From NCBI GenBank assembly GCA_964035545.1, contig OZ037765.1, positions 26,858,504-26,922,503 on the forward strand: a stretch of DNA of 64,000 bases, written 5' to 3'. The notes under the pieces were generated by a model. The model was not told the origin of the DNA. It made no database searches and worked only from the letters and a program-made list of their open reading frames with translations. Source of the DNA: Bugula neritina. Lineage: Eukaryota > Bryozoa > Gymnolaemata > Cheilostomatida > Bugulidae. Within the stretch, counting starts at the first letter, position 1. Every line of letters starts with the position of its first letter. Below, piece after piece: positions 1 through 13,279 of this stretch. The position numbers and the translations under genes were made by a program.

Positions 1-2524
1 GAAGGTGTGGAAGACAGTGACATGATGGAATCTTCTTCTGAAGATGAAGGTAGTTTTTTTTTGTAACATAGTCCTTAGCAAAATTCAAGTGAAGTTATAA
101 TAATGCTGATCTTTGTAAAAGTTAAAATGATTATAATCTACTATTCTCTTGAGTAATGTTCATCTGGGAAGTTAGATATCTCTCAAAGTGACCTGTGCTA
201 ATAACATTTCAGACGTCTCGCCTCCATTAAAGAAACTCAAAACCACTTCTGGCACAAGTTTAAAGAGGGGTAAACAGAATGTAAAAGCTTTTGATGAGGT
301 TGATTCCGGTGACTCCGACGAGGAGATGGATGATCTTGACGGACTCCTAGATTTGGTCAGTAAATGTGGAAGTTTGCTAAAATATTTATTAATAACATTT
401 ACCATTATAATGTTAGCATTTTAGGTGACATTTTCATACTTGTTTTTGTTAATTAAAGCTCACTTTTTTCGAGTTCCAAGTGTTTGTTACACTGTAATAT
501 TTGGTTTCAACAGCAAGCTGAGGAAAGTGATGAAGATGACGAAGATTATGGTCCCGTAGAATATGACTCTGGTGAGGAAGACGACTCCGAGGACGATGGC
601 GAGGAGGACGATGGTGAGGAGGACGACTCTGAAGAAGAGGAATTGGATGAAAGTCTTATGGAGGCTGGTAAGCTATAGTATTTGTTGTGGTTATTGATGT
701 ATTCTGTTTTAATAGTAATAACTACTCTGTAATCTTGAATCGTCTCATTGTTACATTAAATGCACTTTGTTTATAATGTAGCTCTGGACACAATAAAACA
801 AAACCTTAAGGAGAGAGATCAATTACCTGTAAGTAAAACACATTACGTATTTGCCATCTTCTTAGACATCTTGCATAAGTTATTGTTGGTTAACATGTTC
901 AAATAAACAATTATTATGATAGTTAACTTTTTGTTCAATCAGAAGCTATCTTGGTGACTTTCATATAGTACCTAATGTTTGTGTTGCCCAGCAATAAATG
1001 AGTGACTGGGTGACCTAATAAAAATGAATGAATCTGTTCTGGTATCAATAGAATTAGGAATTTTCCCAAGTAAAAGGTTGCTTGTTGGTGGCTAATCAGA
1101 ACTTTTGCTTAATTTAGTAATTTATAGGTCAAAGTGAATCTTTAAACTGGTTTTCGTGCCGATACCTTGAAAAGTTTGCCATTTAATTTATCTATTTGGT
1201 AGGATTCCAAGAAGACGCCCAACGGAAAAGCTACTTCTAAATCTACAGATAGTTCTCTAAAACAAGCCAAGACACCTCAACCTACTAGCAAAAAGCCTCA
1301 ACAACAAAGCAAAACACCTTCGCAACAAGGTAAAACACCCCAACAGAAGAGTAAAACTCCTCAACAGCAAGGCAAAACACCCCAACAGCAAGGCAAAACA
1401 CCCCAACAGCAAGGCAAAACACCTCAACAGCAAGGTAAAACACCCAAACAAGGAAAGGATGTCAAAGAACCCGTTAAAACCCCACAGCAGAAGCAGGACA
1501 GCAAAACTCCTTTAAAACGAAAATTACCAAATGGGCTAGTGATTGAAGAGCTCAAGGAAGGACATGGTCCTGAAGCCAGAAACAATAAAATGGTAGGTGG
1601 CCACGAGACGTGATAATATTTCTCAGTTTAATGAGGACGCTTTCTGTCAGTTCAGGAATGAAGGCGTATGCAAACAGCGTAAAAGAAAACATTACATATA
1701 ACTAGTCATGTCATTTTTCATGTTAACTTTTTGTACATCGCTAAAAATTGATTTGTTTTTAGGTGCATGTCTATTATACTGGAAAACTATCTAGCGGTAA
1801 AGTTTTTGACTCTAGCACAACTGGAAAGCCATTCAAGTTTAGGCTGGGAAAAAATGAAGTGATAAAGGGCTGGGAAGTAGGCCTGCAAGGTAATGTTTGC
1901 CAGTTATGTGATATTTTATTAATTGCACTAAAAAGGCACATGACACAAATAATTTATAAACTAGCTCGTGTGTACAAGTTTTAGTTAGTGATTTGCCTAT
2001 ATACTATTTGAACCTCTTTGTGGATTTTTTCTAGATTGTTTCTGTCCAGCTGATTATTCACCCTTTTAACTATAAAATATTATGGTAATGGTTGTTAAAA
2101 CTTGAGCCACTAAGTTCCATGCAGAATATTTTTGCTGGCCAATGTTTCTTGATCATGCAGATTATGCAGATTCTACATTCTTACTGATATCTACCAATAC
2201 TTACTTGTAGGAATGAAAGTTGGTGGCAAACGAAGATTAACTGTTCCACCAAATTTGGCGTAAGTTGATACTAATATCCACAAGTTTAAACTGATGAATT
2301 CATTCAAAATAATCATTATTGTATACAGCCTACAGTGGTGGTACAATAATCTGGATAGAATTCATATCCCTAATGAAAGCAATAGCTGTAGAGAATTGTG
2401 CACCTACACCCTAACATTTGCTTAAATCTTTTATGTCGATTTTAGATATGGGAATGATCGATCTTCAGGATTACCTCCAAACAGCACCCTACACTTTGAT
2501 ATAGAATTGAAGAGTACAAGCTAG
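1..2524 (+). CDS. Nucleolar FKBP-type peptidyl-prolyl isomerase (FKBP39/46-like), 5' end outside the window
   Basis: Coding exons are 1-49, 213-355, 514-667, 782-828, 1203-1592, 1763-1889, 2211-2259 and 2446-2524. Phases close and give 345 visible residues plus TAG. The order is an acidic Asp/Glu segment (about residues 50-115), a basic Lys/Pro/Gln region with repeated KTPQQQG units (about 150-215), and a C-terminal FKBP domain of about 105 residues. That domain shows [36 protein letters not shown] and a final LHFDIEL. This is the layout of insect FKBP39/FKBP46 and fungal Fpr3/4, which act in the nucleolus and on chromatin and isomerise proline bonds. Those proteins start with a nucleoplasmin-like domain, expected here left of position 1. 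The gene faces the KGD4 gene tail to tail, 239 bp apart. The isomerase call is firm; the nucleolar subtype is inferred from the acidic and basic arms. Confidence 0.9.
1317..1446 (+). repeat. In-frame 21-bp coding repeat (KTPQQQG)
   Basis: Within the fifth visible exon of the FKBP gene, a 21-bp unit encoding KTPQQQG or a close variant occurs about six times without breaking the frame. The later copies are nearly identical in DNA and the earlier ones have diverged, which suggests recent expansion at the 3' side. Confidence 0.85.
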
Positions 2525-2536
2525 AAACTTATTTTT

Positions 2537-2594
2537 ACTAAGCTTATTATTAGCACAGCAGTGATACTAAGCTTATTATTAGCGCAGCAGTGAT
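2537..2594 (+). repeat. 29-bp tandem duplication in the FKBP 3' UTR
   Basis: Two adjacent 29-bp copies beginning ACTAAGCTTATTATTAGC differ at a single base. They start 13 bp after the FKBP stop codon and so lie in its 3' UTR. Confidence 0.85.
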
Positions 2595-2763
2595 AAAACT
2601 TTTCCGCAACTCTTTCCAAAATCTCACTGTTGCATGTCTATATATGTTTCTAAATTTACAAAAAAAAATTCATATTTGCATTTCTTAGGATCAAGCCAGT
2701 AAGTCACTCGTCTATACTTTCTTTACACACAGCAGTTTTACTGGATCTTGGCTCTGCATTTTT

Positions 2764-3192
2764 CTATTCTGGTCCTCCTCGCTGTAACATTTGAAACAAA
2801 TATATGTTTATCAAAACAACCTTGTGCAATGCAAATTTTCAACTTAATATACATCAACACTTATTCCATAAAAAGTTGATTTACCTGTATAAATTCCATT
2901 TCACTCGTGTCGATCAATTTTCGACGAAATCTAGAGGATGGGAGGTCTGAAGCAGCAGAAACAGTTTCATGTTTTGGGGCCAATATTTCTGATGTAGATG
3001 GTTTAATGTCCTGTTCAGCCAATACACCTAAACCCATGAAGCAGTGTAAAATAAAGTCAGTATTATAACTGAATGATTTGCAATTCGTCTCCTGCAGGGG
3101 CAAAATTAAAAATAGAGAGCCTATATACCTTTGAGATGACGAAACTTGATTAGGGGAACTCTCAACTTTGCAACCTTCAAAGTAAATGACAT
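2764..3192 (-). CDS. KGD4: Alpha-ketoglutarate dehydrogenase component 4 (KGD4/MRPS36 family)
   Basis: Three coding exons on the minus strand, 3192-3129, 3027-2885 and 2781-2764, join in phase to a 74-residue protein. The N-terminus reads VAKLRVPLIKFRHL, like the family's VKPHxPLIRFP. The C-terminus reads FRRKLIDTSEMEFIQ followed by RGGPE and the stop, which is the diagnostic family ending (human: RRKLVSQEEMEFIQRGGPE). The family links the E3 subunit to the E1-E2 core of mitochondrial 2-oxoglutarate dehydrogenase; it was first described as a mitochondrial ribosomal protein. The last exon codes only five residues and the stop. The human protein is 103 residues, so the middle is shorter here. 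Introns are GT-AG. The N-terminus is rich in Lys/Arg with no acidic residue in the first 20, which fits mitochondrial import. Confidence 0.87.
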
Positions 3193-5219
3193 TGTTTCGG
3201 ATAATCAATCTTTTAAGGTTGAAACATTCTAATTTGGCAGACTAATCGAAATTTCAATGTAAACTCATTTCTGAAGTTTACCTAATTGAATATTTACAGT
3301 GAACACTAGCAAAATATTATGGTAAAGTGAAGATGCATAAAGGTTATCATCAGCTACCAAAAATTGACTACTTCCCTTCCCTAGTGATTTAATTTTATGC
3401 ATCAACACTGTACTGGCCAATGGGTAATGTAGTGCTAGAATGCAGAGAGTAAAACTAAGTCGTTATCAATATCATGCAATCAGTAAATCATGAACAAATA
3501 CAATGCCATCACATACATATAATTACCATTTCTAATGGCAATACTTGATGTGATACTGATTAGTGATCATCAACATGATTACATTTAATTTACAATTATA
3601 TTTATTACTCAATCAAATTTATTCTTTTAAATAATTTCAACTTGTACTTGAAAATAAATAATATTGTGAAACTAAATGCAATAGTTATAGTGATAGTGGC
3701 AATAAAATTGTATACCTAAGGCTATTACTAACACTAACAGTAATTGTATAGTATTACTATAAGTAATACACTAAATCTAATATTAATATTTAAAAATTGA
3801 TGTAAATATTAATAATATAATATCACAAATAAATGTAACTAATAACTATAAGTAATAACTTGAACTGTACTTTATAGTTAATAATATCACACTAGAAATA
3901 ATATTGATAATAGAGCTAAACTTTAACTTGCATTAAATTCATTAATAATTTTTAAAAAATGATAGTGATACACTTGTAAGTTGTAGAGCTACTACTAGAT
4001 TTAGTCATTTACTTTTATTACTAGTAAGACAATAATAAACACAACTAGTTACTAAATGATAAAAATCTGAACGCAACACTTGTAAGTCGTAAGGGTAATG
4101 AGAAAATCTAATTATTTAATTTTATAATAATACGAAGTCAAATAGTAAAACTAAATGCAATAATTACAATCATAATCATAATGAATATGATAATGATGCT
4201 GATAGTGATAATATATTTATACACTGTCTAATACTAAATCTAATAGTCATATAAAAAGTAATAAAAATTTTAGTAGCTAATCATAATGCTATACTTTTAC
4301 TATAGACTTCAACTTACTTGAGCAATTGCTGAAGAACTCATCTTTATTTTATTTTTACACCATGAGGCTGAGCATTTATTATGTTAATTATTCAACAATT
4401 AGTTGTAGTGAAATACCTAGAGGCTAGTTTTACTGCCGGCTACTTATGGTCTATTACACACGTTGAGTTTTTCGTTATACTCTGCAATTATAAACTAACC
4501 AAGTGACTAACTTTGATTAGGATTTTAAATGCAGAAATCCAAACAACCTAGCTGCAATTTTAGTCCAACACAAATTACACTTGTTAACTACAATACAATT
4601 CCAAACCTATTGCAGGTAACTATTACTATTACTATTAGTATTACTAAATGTTGGTATCTGCTCTGGATGCAGACAGAACCGTATATCGGTATAAATCGCA
4701 GAGTTATCTCCCTGTGTGCCCTTTAACCTTTGCCTGCAAGAGTTAATGACTACTAAAACACTGCGCATAATAAATTATTCTATTTTAATAAAAGATCCGT
4801 AAATTTTATTTTTATCACTAAAATACATCAATTTCCATTTGAGTGGTTACGCTAATGACTATGAGAGCAGATAACTGTCATATGGTCAGAAACAATTTTA
4901 TTACAGGAGTTGTCTCTTCTATATTTAATGGGATAATGATCGCCATTGGATAAGGAGCAATATAATTATTATATTGTCTTGGGCTACCAACCAGTACCTA
5001 AATGCTTAAAATGCATGTGTTTTGCCTCATTTGTAGCATACCTCTTTATGTATGTAACTTGCCTAAAAAGGTGCTATAATTTCATAGTTTTTCTCATTAC
5101 TCAAAAGAAGGGTCATGGCGTTTGCAACCTATAAGTGAATATATCATTTGTGGTAGGTACAAAAAGACCCTGTTACATTATTTAAAATAGAACAAGTTTA
5201 TCTTACCAATATAAGCTTA
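3193..5219. other. AT-rich intergenic spacer upstream of KGD4
   Basis: I see no credible coding exon here. From about 3580 to 4310 the sequence is low complexity, made of short TAATA/AATAGT words. Short open frames at 4529-4726 and 4946-5134 have no recognisable protein character or splice context. The KGD4 promoter should lie in the first few hundred bases. Confidence 0.6.
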
Positions 5220-5224
5220 ACTTA

Positions 5225-6215
<991 letters not shown>

Positions 6216-6923
6216 TCTAAGACAAAAAGGCATTTTAGGAAATCAACCATTTTATTATGGCCTCAGTTTTTCGGCAATTGTATATAATGGCAATCTGAAA
6301 AAAATATAACGGAATATAATAAAATGTGTGCAAGTTTGACATTAATTTGGCAGTCTAGAAACACAAAAGTACTCAAATGTTACACAAAATAATAATTTAC
6401 TACTTCAACTCAGCAAACTAGTCAAACATTAAAAGAATATCAGTTATTACATTGATTGACACAACTTCTGTTTTTTATTAGTTTCATTTTAACAAGTAAG
6501 CCTATGAATGAAAATGGACGGATCACATTAATTTTAAAATAAAATTATAAATAAAATAAATATATCACTTAATAAACAATTTGATAAAATTCTGCAGCAA
6601 GAGTTATTTAATTGCAAACGGTCAAAATTTCTATTATATAATAATAGCGCTATTTTTAATTTTATTCAGAATAATTTTATATATAATGATTCATAACATA
6701 AAACCAACTTCTCCACTTACATAACAATTGTGTAATACTAAAATACAGAGCCATGTATACAAATTGTGCAAAAAAGTAATTTTACGAGTTTAAGAATGAA
6801 ACAGCTATGGACTCACTTAAAAACATCAATTTATTTGATTGCAAATATGTTTCCTGGGTATCAGAAATCATTTGATCAACAGTTTATACCAAAATAATGA
6901 TAAACCATTAGAAAGTGCATTTA
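6216..6923. other. 3' flank of MAPK15, no gene seen
   Basis: AT-rich sequence after the TG array, with no coding signature. The stretch next to the MAPK15 stop includes its probable 3' UTR, with a polyadenylation signal 89 bp beyond the stop codon. Confidence 0.5.
6830..6835 (-). terminator. Probable MAPK15 polyadenylation signal
   Basis: AATAAA on the minus strand, 89 bp downstream of the MAPK15 stop. The cleavage site itself cannot be placed from sequence alone. Confidence 0.45.
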
Positions 6924-9900
6924 TCACCATTTATTTTGCCTAAGAGCAGCTAGTCCAGCAGAAGTGATGGTACCGTGGGCTTGCGTATACCCTCCCAACC
7001 CCACCTTTGCACCACCAGAGGCTGACATGTTTCTCGTATTTTCAAACTGCTTCTTACCAAACGCTGGTTTAGGTTTCTCTGGTTTAGCATTCTGTTTTCC
7101 TGGCATCTGAAAAAATTTTTGAGATGAAGTTATTAGCATTGTAAAAGAAGTAGGATGATGCATGCATATATATGTATACACACACACGTGCGCACACATA
7201 CACACTATTGAAATTTTACAGTTGAAATCTCTTGAAAAATGCCTTCACTTTTACTATTTTCAATTTTCACAAACAACAAATGGTTTGTTGCTATTTTCAA
7301 AACAAAGTTCACAAGAGTTTTATAACATTCATAAAATTATTCTTATAAATTTAAGAAACAGCAAATTAAATGATTCCTGCAAACTTTGCGGTGTTGCTGC
7401 ATTTTCCACATTAATTGAATGATTGTGAAAACTTTGCAAAACACCAAACTATGGTTTTATAATCATATTCAATAATCAACAGACAGCTAATAAAAGCACT
7501 TTTGCCATTTTAACTACCTCAATGTTTTGCCAGGCAGCAAACAGAACTTACAATTCGTTGTGATTGGATGCTAAGCCCAGTTCTATCATCTCGAGTTATT
7601 ATTGGATTGGCTGATTGCTTGAAGAAGGAAGAATTTTGGGGAGGCCTGTGTCTGGCAGCATTTACCGGGGCAGAGACTTGACGCTGAGAAGGTTTAGGTG
7701 TGTCAGCAGCAGCATCCTGTTGCATAACATATTATAAATAAATAGAGAAGTAAAACACAATCTTGCTAACACAATGCCACAAGACCCCTTCATCCAAGTC
7801 TACAATATTTAGCAGTGAAAAGTTCTTCAAAAGACGTAATCTATCCAAGTATAGTGATTGAAGCTTGTTTATGTATTACAAACTTTTTATATTGCTATAT
7901 TTTCAGGTTGATTATTAAAGAGTTGCAGCTAGCCAAATTTTATCAGTACGTGATTATGACTGGTAGCATCAGATATTATGTGCTGTTATTCCTATTCATT
8001 CATTTACTTTACTTGCAAAAGTAAACAATTTTAAAATTTGACAAGCGTCAACTAAATGGGTGAACACATTAGCAATATCAATGCTATGTGGGTTATAAAT
8101 AAACATTCTTACCGCTGCGCCAAAGCTATTTTTTCTGGTCAATAAATGAGACTTTGGCCTTGGGTTGCTTGCTTGCACAGTTCTCCCAAAGGCTGTAAAT
8201 AAAGAAAAAACACAGCTGCATCTCCAAATCAATATAAAAATACTACAAAACTAATTTCATATTTTCAGTTAAACTGAAATTTACAATTTAAAAAATCAAA
8301 CTTTTTTTAGATTCTTTCAAGTTGACTCCAAAAAGTTTGATGTAAACAACTATATGTAATAACACATAAAAAATATCATTAAAGCCAAATGTTATAGCCA
8401 CATTTTATAACCAGACACATGTTAATAGATCATCTCACCGACACTGAATGATTGCTGCTGTGGTTGTTGCTGGTAGTTATTGTACGCAGAAGCACCGTGA
8501 ACAGAGCTAGCCGCTGGTTGCTGATAGCCATATTTGGTAAACGCTGCTCCCTCTCCGTTCTGCTTGGGTGAGCTACCGACATCTCCTGAATCTTTTGTCA
8601 TAGGCTTCTGTGCTGTAGCTGTGCCATACAGGGTTGAGCGAGCGGGCTGCACAGTTTGGGGATGGTGTGCAGCTTGAGAGCTGTAGTCACCTTGACCTTG
8701 TTGTCTTGACTGCGGCTTCTCAAAATGAGGCGCTGCGTGTTCTGATGCCTGAATCTCGGCTTGATACACCGCAGCTGCTTCCATCCTCCGAAGTCGCCTA
8801 TCAGCCTTCTTTTGGAGAATCATCTAGAATATTAAAAGAGTAGACAACTTTCAATTAATAATTCTTGTGCAATTTTATATTAATGCAAATTACTACGTAA
8901 ATAGGTATATGTAACGTATACATCATAGCAAGATGCATTTACCAAAAGGAGGTGTAAAAATGTTGAGGAACAGAATTACGTAAGGTTAAATGATAATTTT
9001 CATTTATTATTATAGTTTGTTCTCTTAAATTTAGTAAAATAAAGTTTGACAGTGTAAGAGACATCATGTTGTTATGATCAGAATGTTGCAAGTTTTTTAA
9101 TAGTCCAAAAATGCAAGGTGGCATAGAACCTTTAAAGTTATAGTCACAGAATTGGAATATATATTATGTGTACGCAACTTGAATCTTCTTGCAAACATTT
9201 AAATATAGTCTTACAGTACTTTACTCATAAAATAGCTATGTAAATTACAAAATACAGCACACATTAAAGAGAGGAATAATAAAATATGCCATTGGCAAAA
9301 TTCTACCTCGTATAATTTACTTCTGTACTCTTCCACAGAGAGTTGTATATCATCACTAAGTGGGGGAACAACTTCTCGATTTGCAGTCAATACTTCATTT
9401 GGTTTATAGAATCTGAATATTATAGAAATATAAGAAAAATAATTTTAATATACAGTCTGCAGCAACATTTCACTGTAATATTGTTGCATTTTAGTACTAT
9501 ATGTGGATGAAGAACTTTTGTATATATAAATAAGACATAAAGAGTAAATAAACCACACTATTATATAACACAATATGTGAAAGATGGAAAAAGTGCAGTG
9601 ACTAACTCTCACTAGTTAACATTGTGCCTCACATGGATAACATATTATATTAGGAAAGAACGTAAAACATAAAAACAAACTACTCAGGACAATTATTTTA
9701 GGTCATGCAAAAATTATCATACAAAACTTTAAGAATATGAAGTCACACATAATATACACGGAGGATAATACATATAATGTAGTCTCTAAACTTGTTTGTA
9801 GAAATTTTACCTTGTGCTGTAAAAGATTTAATAACATTTTGTTAATGCAGAAAATAAACAATAAATCATCTGCAAATTATGCCATTGAAAATAATAATAT

Positions 9901-12900
9901 GTGATGGTTTTTGAAAAACCAACAAGTCTATAAATAGTAACACTAAAACAAGATGGCTGCCTACCGGGAAACATATGGATGCTTGAGTGCTTGCTCTGCT
10001 GTAATTCTTTTATCTGGGTTAAACTGGAGAAGTCGTTTCATCAGGTCCAGAGCATCAGCAGGCGCATCTGGCACCAAGTCATCTAGGTTCTTCCTTGGCC
10101 TTTAAAAGAATATTGTAACGATAATATGTCTGTCTTATAGGTCATTTAATAGTGTAAAAAAAATTGAAAGGAAAAAAATAAAATACCAATGATTTTGAAG
10201 TCAAATTCGTGCAACGAAACGGTGTGTGAATATAAATCATATGATAATATGTATATGCTTGTGATCAAACAAAATTAATAATATTTAGCAATGTGATGTA
10301 TAATTACGACTTGAAACATACTCTCTACAAGAATAACAATGATTAATGAAACATTTTTTGTTCATACAATAAAGGCGAACAACACTGTGCACATGTATAT
10401 AACAAAATGCATATGAAAATAATATTATCAAATCTTCTATGATTTACATTAATTGAGTATTGTCCACTTATTTTAATATGCAATTCTCATTAAAATAAAC
10501 TAAAAGGAATGCAGATGATAAATTTAACTTACTTGAGTGCTGCTTTCTCCAGAATAGAAGCACCATAAGATGATTTTATACTCTCGATGTCTACAAGACA
10601 GTCATACAAAGTTGTGAATGGATATAGAGAAAAACCACTTAGACACACATGGCACACATATAATAATAATAAAATATACACACTATATCACATGTATTTT
10701 AGTGTATAATGTTTTATTCCATAAACTTTTATAGTTTATGGAATAAAATATTATACACTAAAATACATGTGATATAGTGTGTATATTGTATATATATTAT
10801 TTCACCACATTATCACACCAAAATATGATGATACACAGAGTTAAAAATTTACATATATACAGTTTTACCTTGAAAACTACATAAAGAGTTAATAATACCT
10901 TAAAATTGTTATAGAGAGGAGAATATTCTTAACAACGACTTAAAAGATTAGAGCATATCACATAGCAAAGTCAATAGTTCTTTGAACTTAGAAGCACGTT
11001 CAGCATATCACATAGAACAGGCTGTAGTGAAGACACAGGTTTAGTGATGAAGTGATCACCTTCATGAGTCGGTGGTGGAATAGATGCCATAATCTTTTCT
11101 ATTTGGTTAAGAGTAGAGGTTCCAGGAAACAGTGGTTTCCCCAGCAACATTTCCCCCAGTATGCAGCCACAAGACCACATGTCAACACCAAATGTATATC
11201 TACAGTGAAACTCTATGCTATGCAACTATTTCAAATTGCCATCCAAAAACCAGATCTTAGAAATTAGTTGAATAGCTGCTCATGAAGTAAATTTTAATGC
11301 AATATATGTTGAGCGTAACATTACTGCTAAGTTTGTGAACCATAAGTTCAACACAAAGGAAACCCTGCACTGAATGAAAACTAACTGTAAATATTTGTAA
11401 AACATAAGAAATAAAACTTCAGCTGTAAATTAAATCAAATAAATGGAATTAATATAAACACCACTTCTAATTGTCTAATAAATTCTGTACAAGCCAACTG
11501 CCACCTCCCCCCAGTACCAAAATGTTCTACCAAAACCCACCTGTGAGATCCGAGCAATATTTCAGGAGCTCTGTACCATCTAGTAGCGACGTACTCTGTC
11601 AAGTTTGGATCTCCTTCATAGTCCTGAGCTATCTGAGTTAAGGAGCGGGCAAGTCCAAAGTCACATATTTTAGCAAAGCAGTCACCATCAAGCAGGATAT
11701 TAGATGGCTGTAAATAGTGTAAAACATATTTATCTATTGTTTTATGCAGCTTTGTCTCCATTTCATACAAAAAATTGGAATTTGCCTTTTTATCAGGTCT
11801 AAACTGACCACTGAGCACAACCGCATGTATTTCAGAAACCATCTATTCTGCTTGAAAATATTTGTCACATATAATAATGATACACAATTGGCTTAATAAG
11901 TATAAACATGATATTGTAGAACTAGTCTAAGAAAACTTCCATCTACTCGTATGTATAATTATTGCAACCAAATGCCACAGAACTCTGTTAGAACCACCAA
12001 CACACTGGTTTCGTTGTACCTTTTGGTCTCGGTGTATCACGTTGCCAGAATGCATGTAGTGCATCCCTTTGAACAGCTGGTACATAATATACCGCTTGTG
12101 AATGTCTTTCAGTATATTTCCTCGCTTCACCACATTGTGCAAGTCTGTATCTATAATAATAGTTTTCAATTTTTTAAATTTATGTGTGAATTGGGTATAG
12201 TACACCCAAAAATAAAAATATCATGTACTGAATCAAGTCGTGATTATACTGATTCAATAATATAGAACCATGGCTGGGTGTGGCAAACAGACGCACATAT
12301 TCCATTTCCTGCTAACTATTATATCAATTTCTCTGTCATAACAAATGTATAAGTATTTATATTACAATATAATTATTATCCGACTATGATAATACAATAA
12401 TCAATAAAGTGAAGTACACAGCTAAAAAATTAATGAAAAATATGAAAAAGGATTTAAAAATGGTTAGAAACAAATTCAAGTGAAACCCATTAAGCAATAA
12501 TAATTATAAAATTAACTCAGTATTTCTTTTACCTGCATGATAATTATAACCAAATATTATACATTACTCACCCATGAACTCAAAAACTAAATATATGTCT
12601 TTATCGTTTTCAGCTCGTATGACATTGTGTAGCTTGACAATGTTTGGATGGTCACCAAACTCTTGCAGGAACATAATTTCACGGAAAGTTCTCTGCAAGC
12701 AATCAAAATGCTGATAGTATCTTTATTTTAAGAAACTTGCAAAAAAACTCCTCTTGAAGTTAAAATGAGTTTCTAAATGTGCTTTTAAGACTAATTTAAA
12801 TAGTTTTCCACAAAATTATCTCCATCTAAAATTTGTACAGCATAGATAAACAAAACTTATAATACCTCAGAGTTTTAAATAATTTCATGACTAGGCTGCA

Positions 12901-13279
12901 ATAAAATACAACACAATTATTTTGAAAATAGACCCAATAGATTCATTAAACAACAGCCAAGCTCTTACTTGTGCATCAGTTGGATTCCGAAATGCGTCAA
13001 AGATCTTTTTCAGAGCAACAACTTCACCAGATCGTTTATCTACAGCCTTCCAGACTATTCCATAAGCCTGAAACATTCAAAGATATGATGAATCATTGTA
13101 ATTCATATTGATTGCTAAATGTGAATGCTACTAATACATACACTATTTTGATCTCAATTATTAAATACTTGGTAAAAATACTTATGTTACTATAATAATT
13201 ATTAAATATTCACCCCTTTTCCCAGACGCTTCTTGATCTCATACTTTTTAGTGACATGAGCTTCTACTTCAGAGCTCAT
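6924..13279 (-). CDS. MAPK15: Atypical MAP kinase ERK7/MAPK15
   Basis: Thirteen coding exons (13279-13214, 13067-12969, 12692-12572, 12150-12020, 11707-11541, 11199-11060, 10590-10533, 10099-9965, 9412-9307, 8823-8439, 8192-8113, 7716-7552, 7106-6924) join in phase to 611 residues; human is 544. The kinase domain shows the glycine loop GKGAYG (20-25), VALKK with Lys42, HRDQK (135-139), DFG (155-157) and the TEY activation motif (176-178). HRDQK rather than HRDLK is typical of this subfamily. After the kinase domain, YEMI at 340-343 matches the human ATG8-binding LIR at the same positions. A long Gln/Ser/Pro-rich tail ends in GGYTQAHGT, close to the human GGYSQAYGT terminus. The family acts at basal bodies and cilia and in autophagy. 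The gene is head-to-head with SEC13. Intron 10591-11059 contains a large palindrome. Confidence 0.97.
10673..10787. repeat. 115-bp near-perfect palindrome in a MAPK15 intron
   Basis: Two arms of about 55 bp (10673-10727 and 10733-10787) are inverse complements with one mismatch, separated by about 5 bp. The outer end reads ATATACACACTATATC and the inner end CCATAAAC. It lies in the intron between the exons at 11060-11199 and 10533-10590. It could be a MITE-like insertion or a recent inverted duplication. No flanking target duplication is obvious. Confidence 0.93.

Noticed and set aside
4529-5134. Two short open frames before the TG array
   Set aside because: AT-rich, no homology that I recognise, and no consistent splice sites.
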